Assembly (NCBI GenBank): GCA_029976905.1
Contig: JAPOLW010000123.1
Coordinates: 1 to 9,358, forward strand
Direction: 5' to 3'
From: a bacterium
Lineage (GTDB): Bacteria; Desulfobacterota; Binatia; UBA12015
DNA: 9,358 nucleotides
The notes below the pieces were generated by a model. The model saw nothing but the letters and a program-made list of their open reading frames with translations. It ran no database searches and had not been told where the DNA came from. The translations under genes and the position numbers were made by a program. Shown in pieces: positions 1 through 5,494 of this stretch; position 1 is the stretch's first letter, and the number at the start of each line of letters is the position of its first letter.

Positions 1-332
1 CACTCCCGGAAGCTCCCCGCATAATACGCGTGCACCCCGCGCAGTGGATCGCCCCGCAGGAGGGCCCTGGTCTCGTCGTCGAGTCGTCGGACCTCGTTCT
101 CTCCGATGAGCGTGTCGCCACCGTTGAGATGGGGCGGCGCAATCGACCCCTTCCAACGCGAGGCCCGGGCGTGGTCGGGATCGCACCAGAGGGGATTGTC
201 GTCGCCGTAGGCCTCGGCCACCTGACGGAAGGCGTCTTCGTTGGGGTAGCGATAGTGGGGCGGCTGCGGATGCGGCTGGGCGATCCCGATGCGCGCGCGC
301 AGTTGCTCGACGCCCTTGTCCGTGATCGACAT
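1..332 (-). CDS. FAS1-like / MaoC-type acyl dehydratase, N-terminal part (runs off the left edge)
   Basis: Only the first 110 codons are inside the window; the gene continues leftward. The visible part reads like the N-terminal hotdog domain of MaoC-type (FAS1-like) dehydratases, which hydrate or dehydrate enoyl-CoA/3-hydroxyacyl-CoA thioesters. Supporting motifs are the family-typical DDNPLW at residues 44-49, followed by D51-P52, R59-W60 and IAPPHL at 64-69, and then GVHAYYAG at 99-106. In double-hotdog members the catalytic Asp/His lie in the C-terminal hotdog, so they would be outside this window and activity cannot be judged. The ATG at 332-330 is the most plausible start, but no Shine-Dalgarno sequence precedes it. 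The bases just upstream form a TATACA box at a distance that fits a leaderless transcript. The gene is divergent from the acyl-CoA ligase and probably shares its control region. The domain family is fairly sure; the substrate is unknown. Confidence 0.8.
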   Translation of the reverse strand, partial: MSITDKGVEQLRARIGIAQPHPQPPHYRYPNEDAFRQVAEAYGDDNPLWCDPDHARASRWKGSIAPPHLNGGDTLIGENEVRRLDDETRALLRGDPLRGVHAYYAGSFRE

Positions 333-346
333 GTATGATGTATACA
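316..346 (+). promoter_or_regulatory. Candidate promoter for the rightward ligase operon
   Basis: TATACA at 341-346 could serve as a -10 box, with a weak TTGTCC -35 box at 316-321 (19-bp spacer). TATGAT at 334-339 is a better -10 hexamer but has no convincing -35 partner. Either one puts the transcript start around 346-353, leaving a leader of about 40-50 nt before the ATG at 395. Both boxes fall inside or on the palindrome at 333-352, so repressor binding would block them. Confidence 0.35.
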
Positions 347-352
347 GAATAC
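333..352. promoter_or_regulatory. Candidate operator: 20-bp imperfect palindrome between divergent genes
   Basis: The segment has a perfect 8-bp core, TGTATACA (339-346), flanked after a 2-bp GA on each side by GTAT (333-336) and ATAC (349-352). Eight of ten base pairs are symmetric. It is AT-rich in an otherwise very GC-rich window and overlaps candidate -10 boxes on both strands. The size and symmetry fit a dimeric repressor. TetR-family proteins commonly control acyl-CoA genes, and GntR/FadR-type regulators bind GT-n-AC cores such as GTATAC. No regulator gene is in the window, so its identity is unknown. Confidence 0.55.
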
Positions 353-368
353 CGTGTGCGAGTGGCAA
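339..368 (-). promoter_or_regulatory. Candidate promoter for the leftward dehydratase gene, possibly leaderless
   Basis: On the minus strand, TTGCCA (368-363; five of six matches to TTGACA) is followed after 18 bp by TATACA (344-339). The last base of this -10 box lies six bases before the A of the start codon at 332, so transcription would begin at or very near the ATG. This agrees with the lack of a ribosome binding site. Confidence 0.45.
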
Positions 369-380
369 GCACGCCGCGCC

Positions 381-394
381 GGAAGAGGAGAGAG
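381..394 (+). promoter_or_regulatory. Ribosome binding site that fixes the ligase start
   Basis: A purine-rich stretch contains AGGAG at 386-390, four bases before the ATG at 395. It favours this ATG over the in-frame ATGs at 335 and 338, which lie inside the palindrome and have no Shine-Dalgarno sequence. Confidence 0.7.
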
Positions 395-2026
395 ATGACG
401 ATACGGGGCGATCTCGAATGGGGAACGATTCCGGCGATGGTGCGCTCGGCCGCAGCGCGGTTTGGTGCCGCCGAGGCCATCGTGGACGGGGAGACCCGCC
501 TCACGTTCGCGGCGTTGGCGGAGCACGTCGACGGGGCAGCGCGGGCCTTCCTGGCCGCCGGCCTCCAACCCGGCGACCGGGCGAGTGTCTGGGCGCCGAA
601 CATCCACGAGTGGATCATCGCCGCCGCCGGCCTGCAGACGGCGGGCGGCGTGCTCGTGCCGCTCAATACCCGCTTCAAGGGCCACGAAGCCGGCTACGTC
701 CTGCGCAAGGCCGGTTGTCGCTTCCTGTTCACCGTGACCGACTTCCTGGAGACCGACTACGTCGCCATCCTACGCGATGCCGTGGGTGGACCGGGCGCCG
801 GGCGTCCCGTCGACGGGCTCGACGCCCTGGAGGAGATCGTCGTGCTGCGCGGCAAGGCCCCCGACGGTTGCACCTCGTGGTCGGATTTTCTGGCCCGGGG
901 TGCCGAGGTCGACCCGGCGGCCGTCGTCGCCCGTCGCGACGCTCTCGGGCCGGACGACCTCGCCGACATCCTCTTCACCTCCGGGACCACCGGCAATCCC
1001 AAGGGTGTCCTGCAAACCCACGGCAATGCACTGCGCGGCTTCCGCGACTGGTGCGAGGTCGTGGGACTGCGCGAGGGCGACCGCTACCTGATCGTCAATC
1101 CCTTCTTCCACGCCTTCGGCTACAAGGCCGGCTGGCTCTCCTGCCTCATGATGGGGGCGACCATCGTGCCGCACGCGGTCTTCGACGTCCCCGCCGTGCT
1201 GGCGCGCGTGAGCGAGGAGTCCATCTCGGTGCTGCCCGGACCGCCCACACTCTATCAATCGATCCTGGCCCACCCCGAGCTCGCGAGCTTCGACCTCTCC
1301 AATCTGCGCCTCTCGGTGACTGGCGCGGCCGTGATTCCGGTCGAGTTGATCCACCGGATGCGTCGCGAGTTGAACTTCGAGACCATCATCACCGGGTACG
1401 GCCTCACCGAAACCTGCGGAATCGCCACGATGTGCCGCTACGACGATTCGCCCGAGACCATCGCGACGACCTCCGGGCGCGCCATCCCCGGCGTAGAGGT
1501 CGAGATCCACGACGACGCCGGCCACTGCCTGCCCCCCGACACGCCCGGCGAGGTCGTGATCCGCGGCTACAACGTCATGCGTGGCTATCTCGACGAACCC
1601 GAGGAGACCGCAGCGACGATCGACGCCGAGGGCTGGCTCCATACCGGCGACATCGGCCTGCTCGACGAGCAGGGATACATCAAGATCACCGACCGCAAGA
1701 AGGACATGTTCATCATGGGGGGCTTCAATGCCTACCCGGCAGAAATCGAAAACCTGATGGCCGTCCACCCCGACATCGTCCAGGTCGCCGTGATCGGGGT
1801 CCCCGACGACCGCATGGGGGAAGTCGGGATGGCCTTCGTGGTGCCACGCGCGGACGCCGGACTCACCGCCGAGACGGTCACCGCCTTCTGCCGCGAGCAC
1901 ATGGCCAACTACAAGGTGCCGCGCCACGTCCGCATCGTCGACGCTTTGCCGCTCAATGCGACCGGCAAGGTCCAGAAGTTCATCCTGCGCGACCGGGCGG
2001 CCGAAGAACTCGGCCGCCGGGACTGA
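395..2026 (+). CDS. FadD3-like acyl-CoA ligase (AMP-forming)
   Basis: This 543-residue enzyme of the adenylate-forming superfamily would activate a carboxylic acid with ATP to an acyl-AMP and then transfer it to CoA in the cytoplasm. Visible motifs, in order, are the P-loop LFTSGTTGNPKG (193-204), FFHAFG (237-242), YGLTET (335-340), GWLHTGD (413-419, with the ATP-ribose-binding Asp 419), the hinge region ITDRKKD (431-437), GGFNAYPAEIE (442-452) and NATGK (521-525), whose Lys 525 is the expected catalytic lysine. Nothing essential is missing and the length is normal. FFHAFGYKAG and the SVLPGPPTLYQSIL segment resemble, from memory, mycobacterial FadD3, which activates the steroid-derived hexahydroindanone propionate (HIP). 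The start with RBS gives MTIRGD; an upstream in-frame extension to 335 has unlike composition. It is the first gene of the rightward operon, 25 bp before the crotonase. The ligase call is firm; the FadD3-type substrate is only a suggestion. Confidence 0.93.
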   Translation: MTIRGDLEWGTIPAMVRSAAARFGAAEAIVDGETRLTFAALAEHVDGAARAFLAAGLQPGDRASVWAPNIHEWIIAAAGLQTAGGVLVPLNTRFKGHEAGYVLRKAGCRFLFTVTDFLETDYVAILRDAVGGPGAGRPVDGLDALEEIVVLRGKAPDGCTSWSDFLARGAEVDPAAVVARRDALGPDDLADILFTSGTTGNPKGVLQTHGNALRGFRDWCEVVGLREGDRYLIVNPFFHAFGYKAGWLSCLMMGATIVPHAVFDVPAVLARVSEESISVLPGPPTLYQSILAHPELASFDLSNLRLSVTGAAVIPVELIHRMRRELNFETIITGYGLTETCGIATMCRYDDSPETIATTSGRAIPGVEVEIHDDAGHCLPPDTPGEVVIRGYNVMRGYLDEPEETAATIDAEGWLHTGDIGLLDEQGYIKITDRKKDMFIMGGFNAYPAEIENLMAVHPDIVQVAVIGVPDDRMGEVGMAFVVPRADAGLTAETVTAFCREHMANYKVPRHVRIVDALPLNATGKVQKFILRDRAAEELGRRD

Positions 2027-2051
2027 CCGCGGCACGGCGAAGGAGGATTGG

Positions 2052-2870
2052 ATGCCCGACGAACTCGTCGTCTCCGTGGAGGGCCACGTCGCCACCCTCC
2101 GCCTCGACCGCCCCGGTGCCTTGAACGCCCTGGGCGTTCAACTCCTCGCCGAACTCGAGCAGGCCTGGAAGCGACTCGACGCAGACGACGACGTGCGCGT
2201 GATCATCGTCACCGGCACGGGTCGCGCCTTCTGCACCGGCGTCGACGTGAAGGAATTGGCCGGAGCCGGCGACGCCATGAAGGAGTACGCCCAGCGGGTG
2301 CGGGAGAATCGCATGGGCATCACCTCGCTTCACTGCGGGGTCTGGAAGCCCGTGATCTGCGCCGTCAACGGCCTGTGCGCGGGCGGGGGCCTCCACTTCG
2401 TCGCCGACAGCGACATCGTCCTGGCTGCGGAGTCGGCCGCCTTCAGCGACCCGCACGTCTCGGTCGGTCAGGTCGCCGCGTGGGAGCCCATCGGCCTCCT
2501 GCGGCGGGGTTGGCCCCTCGACGTGGTCTCGCAACTTCTCTACGGCGGGCGCTCCTACCGCCTTCCCGCCGCGGAAGCCTACCGGCGCGGCCTGCTCGCG
2601 GAAGTCGTCCCCGGGGATCGGCTGCAGGCGCGCGCGCATGAACTGGCGCAGGCAATCGCCGAGAACTCTCCCTCGGCGATGATCGAGTCCAAGCGCGCGC
2701 TGTGGACCTCGATGGAGACCGGCCTCACCGCAGCGCTCGACGCCGGTGCCATCGCCGTGGCCGACTTCTGGTACCACCCCGACAACCGCGAAGGCCCCCG
2801 GGCCTTCGCCGAGAAACGGGCGCCCCGCTGGCAACCGCCAAGCCGCCCGAAACCCCGGGGGGGCCGGTGA
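2052..2870 (+). CDS. Crotonase-fold enoyl-CoA hydratase/isomerase family protein with altered active site
   Basis: This 272-residue member of the crotonase superfamily has a strong RBS (AGGAGG, 2041-2046) five bases before its ATG. The fold is clear: LDRPGALNAL near residues 18-27, the first oxyanion-hole segment RAFCTGVDVKEL (58-69), the second oxyanion-hole segment VNGLCAGGGLHF (105-116), FSDPHVSVG (131-139) and the usual C-terminal REGPRAFAEKR. Aligned with rat mitochondrial enoyl-CoA hydratase, the two catalytic glutamates (E144 and E164) correspond to His 115 and His 135. Classical water addition to enoyl-CoA is therefore doubtful, and isomerase, thioesterase or C-C bond hydrolase chemistry, all known in this superfamily, is possible. 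Glu 145 in the AAWEPIGLL segment could contribute. From memory the DPHVSVGQV-x-x-x-EPIGL pattern recurs in a subfamily, so this is probably not a decayed gene. It is sandwiched between a CoA ligase and a CoA-transferase, which supports an acyl-CoA substrate. Confidence 0.88.
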   Translation: MPDELVVSVEGHVATLRLDRPGALNALGVQLLAELEQAWKRLDADDDVRVIIVTGTGRAFCTGVDVKELAGAGDAMKEYAQRVRENRMGITSLHCGVWKPVICAVNGLCAGGGLHFVADSDIVLAAESAAFSDPHVSVGQVAAWEPIGLLRRGWPLDVVSQLLYGGRSYRLPAAEAYRRGLLAEVVPGDRLQARAHELAQAIAENSPSAMIESKRALWTSMETGLTAALDAGAIAVADFWYHPDNREGPRAFAEKRAPRWQPPSRPKPRGGR

Positions 2871-2907
2871 GCGGCGGCACGAGCCGCGCCGCCCAGGAAG
2901 GACCAGG

Positions 2908-4182
2908 ATGTCGGACGACGCACGCCCGGTGACCCCCGCGCGACTCGACACGGTTGCGAACCCCCAGGCCGACGACGGGCCGCGACCGCTCGGCGGCATT
3001 CGCGTCCTGGCGGTCGAGCAGATGGCCGCCCTCCCCTTCGCCACCCAGCTCCTCGCGCGACTCGGCGCCGAGGTGGTGAAGATCGAGCATCCCGAGCACG
3101 GCGAAAGCGGCCGGGCCTCGGTTCCCTTCATCGAAGATCCCCGGGGCCGCCGTCTGGGCGCGACCTTCCTGCGAAACAACCTGAACAAGAAGAGTGTCGG
3201 GATCGATCTGAAGAATCCCGAGGGGCTCGCGCTGGTCCTGAATCTCGCTGGCCGATTCGACGTCTTCTGCGAGAACTTCAAGGCCGGCACCGCCGATCGG
3301 CTCGGCATCGGTTTCGACGTCATCCACCAACGCGCCCCCGGCGCGATCTATCTCTCGGTCTCCGGGTTCGGACACGATCGCTCCTCCCCCTATGTCGATC
3401 GCGCGGCCTATGCATCGATCGTGGAAGGGATGTCGGGCATCTACGAGTACAAGCGCCGCGCGGGACGACGCCCGATGGCGAATCCGGTCGGTGCGCTCGG
3501 CGACATCAGCAGCGCCCTCTTCGGCGTGATCGGTGTGCTGGCTGCCCTCCGCCACCGCGACCGGACGGGCGAGGGCCAGCGCGTCGACATCGCGATGCTC
3601 GACGCGACGGTGGCCATGACCGACATCGTCACCAATTTCTACTCGATGGGCATCCCGGACGAAGTCGCGAGCAAGGTGGGCATCGTCGAGACCTTCGCCG
3701 CGGGCTCGGGAAATTTCGTCCTCCAGGTGGTGCGCCCGCATCACTTCGAAATCCTCGCGCAGCTCACCGGGAACGCGTCATGGCTCCGCGACCCGCGCCT
3801 GCAGGACCAATCAGGGTGGTTCGAGCATCTCGAGGAGCTGATCCGGCCCGGAATCGAGAGGTGGGCGAGCCGGTTCTCACACCGCGAGGCGGTGCGGGCC
3901 CTCTCGGCCGAAGGTCTCGCCGCCGGCGAGTCCAATACCAGCCGCGACGTCGTCGAGGACGAGCACCTCGCCGCCCGACGCATGCTCGTGGCTCTCGACC
4001 CACCGAAGGGCGGCGATCCAGTCCTCATCCCGGGCAATCCGGTCAAACTCTCGCGCATGCCCGACGGCCCCGAGCGACGCCCGCCGTGGCTCGGCGAGCA
4101 CACCGAAGAGGTGCTCGCCCGGGAACTCGACCTCGACGGCCAGGCCCTCGCCGGTCTGCGAGCCCGTGGCGTGATCGGCTAG
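2908..4182 (+). CDS. Class III CoA-transferase (CaiB/BaiF family)
   Basis: This 424-residue protein would move CoA between acids through a covalent aspartyl-CoA intermediate. Recognisable segments are LGGIRVLAVEQ near residue 29, the Rossmann-like LARLGAEVVKIEHP, NLNKKSVGIDLKNPEG, DVFCENFKAGTADRLG, and IAMLDATVAM, in which Asp 232 occupies the position of the catalytic Asp 169 of formyl-CoA transferase. The C-terminal LGEHTEEVL tail is typical. Length is normal for a single-domain member, which works as an interlocked dimer. AGGAAGGA (2895-2902) lies five bases before the ATG. The first 28 residues form a proline- and arginine-rich lead-in before the conserved domain. With the catalytic Asp present, this is the canonical transferase of the locus, in contrast to the fused one two genes downstream. 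Donor and acceptor are not deducible. Confidence 0.92.
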   Translation: MSDDARPVTPARLDTVANPQADDGPRPLGGIRVLAVEQMAALPFATQLLARLGAEVVKIEHPEHGESGRASVPFIEDPRGRRLGATFLRNNLNKKSVGIDLKNPEGLALVLNLAGRFDVFCENFKAGTADRLGIGFDVIHQRAPGAIYLSVSGFGHDRSSPYVDRAAYASIVEGMSGIYEYKRRAGRRPMANPVGALGDISSALFGVIGVLAALRHRDRTGEGQRVDIAMLDATVAMTDIVTNFYSMGIPDEVASKVGIVETFAAGSGNFVLQVVRPHHFEILAQLTGNASWLRDPRLQDQSGWFEHLEELIRPGIERWASRFSHREAVRALSAEGLAAGESNTSRDVVEDEHLAARRMLVALDPPKGGDPVLIPGNPVKLSRMPDGPERRPPWLGEHTEEVLARELDLDGQALAGLRARGVIG

Positions 4183-4247
4183 CCCGCCATGCTGCACGCC
4201 TTGCCGATGACGACACCTCCCCTTGCACGCGACAGGAGACTCCTTCG

Positions 4248-5450
4248 ATGAGCACATCCCCCGCGATCATGCCCCAACTGATCAGCGTCGACGATCACCT
4301 GATCGAGCCCGCCCACCTCTGGGAATCCCGCCTACCGGCCCGCTATCGCGACGTCGGCCCCCGGGCAATCCTCGCGCCGCGCGGCGACATGAAACTCGTC
4401 GACGGCGTCTGGCGCGAGAAGCCCGGCACCGGAGACGACATGGCCGTCTGGTGGCAGTACGAGGACCATCTCTATCAACTCAAACAGATCATCGCGTGCC
4501 CGGGGATCCCTCCCGAGGAGGTGCAGGCCCACGGCGTGACCTTCGACGACATCGCACCCGGCTGTTTCGAACCGGCCGCGCGACTCGCCGACATGGACCG
4601 GAACTCCGTCGAAGCCTCGTTGTGCTTCCCCAACTATCCCCGCTTCTGCGGCCAGCTCTTCGCCGAGCGCAAGGACATGGAGCTCTCGAAGCTCTGCGTC
4701 GAAGCCTACAACGACTTCATGGTGGACGAGTGGTGCGGGGGCAGCGGCGGGCGCCTCATCCCCCTGTGCCTCGTGCCGCTGTGGGATGCGCAACTCGCCG
4801 CGGCCGAAGTGCGGCGCAACGCCGCCCGCGGGGTGCGTGCGGTCGCCTTCTCCGAAATCCCGGCCTGGCTCGGACTTGCCTCCATCCACACCGGATACTG
4901 GGACCCCTTCCTCGAGGCGTGCGAGGAGACCAGCACCGTGATCTGCATGCACATCGGTTCGGGAACGAAGACCGTGAACACCGGGCCCGACGCCCCCACC
5001 GTCGTGAGTGCGAACCTGATCGCCTGCAATAGCGTATCGTCGATGATCGACTGGATCTTTTCGGGCAAGTTGGAGCGCTTCCCGGATCTCAAGCTGCTCT
5101 ACGCCGAATGCCAGATCGGGTGGATCCCCTATTTCATCGAACGCGCCGACGACACCTGGCAGACCCATCAGTGGGCCCAGGGAGAACGACGCATCCCCCA
5201 CCCGCCCTCGCACTACTATCGCCGCAATGTCTTCGGGTGTTTTTTCAAGGATACGGTGGGCATCGAGATGTTGGACCGGATCGGCGTCGACAACGTGATG
5301 TTCGAGACGGATTACCCCCATCAGGACGGCACGTTCCCACACTCGCGCGAGGTCGCAATCGACTTGTTCGGCCACCTCGACCAGGACTCGGTCGACCGGA
5401 TCGCCCGTCGCAACGCCATCGATCTGCTGGGCCTGGACCGGGCTCCTTGA
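4248..5450 (+). CDS. Amidohydrolase_2 (ACMSD-like) metal-dependent hydrolase or decarboxylase
   Basis: This 400-residue TIM-barrel protein belongs to the amidohydrolase_2 family, whose members decarboxylate or hydrolyse small acids using an active-site metal. The entry motif is SVDDHLIEP (13-21): D15-x-H17-x-x-E20-P rather than the classical H-x-H. Further expected ligands are His 235 in MHIGSG and Asp 355 in FETDYPH. Glu 287 in YAECQIGWIPY lies near where ACMSD has a histidine. AGGAG (4234-4238) is nine bases before the ATG. It follows the CoA-transferase by 65 bp and precedes the fused transferase by 40 bp, so it is very likely co-transcribed. It is paralogous to the convergent gene at 7918-9228, sharing AYND-x-x-VDEWCG, EVRR, GWIPYF and D-x-VG-x-E. 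There is no signal peptide, so it is cytoplasmic. The reaction is unknown; lactone or ring hydrolysis and decarboxylation are both plausible. Confidence 0.88.
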   Translation: MSTSPAIMPQLISVDDHLIEPAHLWESRLPARYRDVGPRAILAPRGDMKLVDGVWREKPGTGDDMAVWWQYEDHLYQLKQIIACPGIPPEEVQAHGVTFDDIAPGCFEPAARLADMDRNSVEASLCFPNYPRFCGQLFAERKDMELSKLCVEAYNDFMVDEWCGGSGGRLIPLCLVPLWDAQLAAAEVRRNAARGVRAVAFSEIPAWLGLASIHTGYWDPFLEACEETSTVICMHIGSGTKTVNTGPDAPTVVSANLIACNSVSSMIDWIFSGKLERFPDLKLLYAECQIGWIPYFIERADDTWQTHQWAQGERRIPHPPSHYYRRNVFGCFFKDTVGIEMLDRIGVDNVMFETDYPHQDGTFPHSREVAIDLFGHLDQDSVDRIARRNAIDLLGLDRAP

Positions 5451-5477
5451 GCCACGCACTGCGGGCGCGGAACATGC

Positions 5478-5494
5478 GGAGGGATGCGAAGTGA
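5478..5494 (+). promoter_or_regulatory. Ribosome binding site and GTG start with an overlapping 6-codon mini-ORF
   Basis: GGAGGG (5478-5483) is seven bases before GTG at 5491, the only in-frame start matching the conserved N-terminus of the next protein. A tiny ORF opening with ATG at 5474 ends at TGA 5492-5494, overlapping the GTG as GTGA. The RBS lies inside this mini-ORF. Confidence 0.6.

Noticed and set aside
291..300. GCGCGCGC run near the start of the dehydratase gene as a phase-variable repeat
   Set aside because: The run is short, in frame as Arg-Ala-Arg codons, and dinucleotide runs of this size are expected in GC-rich DNA.
335..394. In-frame upstream extension of the acyl-CoA ligase starting at ATG 335 or 338
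   Set aside because: These ATGs lie inside the palindrome and have no RBS, and the added residues do not look like the family. The ATG at 395 has AGGAG just upstream.
333..394. KstR or KstR2 steroid-regulon operator
   Set aside because: Neither the remembered KstR (AAC-n-n-GTT type) nor KstR2 (CAAG-n-n-CTTG type) pattern is present in this intergenic region.
770..2095. A 441-codon open frame on the minus strand opposite the ligase
   Set aside because: Composition is antisense-like (rich in His, Asp, Gly and Val) with no recognisable domain, and it is fully overlapped by a well-supported gene.
289..2124. A 611-codon open frame on the plus strand overlapping the ligase
   Set aside because: Its product is almost entirely Arg, Pro and Gly. 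It is a GC-rich shadow of the ligase in another frame, which has all the expected motifs.
1980..3323. A 447-codon minus-strand open frame across the crotonase and transferase genes
   Set aside because: It spans two well-supported genes and their intergenic gap and has no family motifs or credible start. It is a high-GC shadow.
2725..3744. A 339-codon minus-strand open frame opposite the class III CoA-transferase
   Set aside because: No domain is recognisable and it mirrors codon structure of the sense gene.
3780..4247. In-frame extension of the first amidohydrolase to an ATG at 3780
   Set aside because: The extension is Arg/Pro-rich shadow of the preceding transferase. The start at 4248 has an RBS and lies directly before the conserved SVDDH motif.
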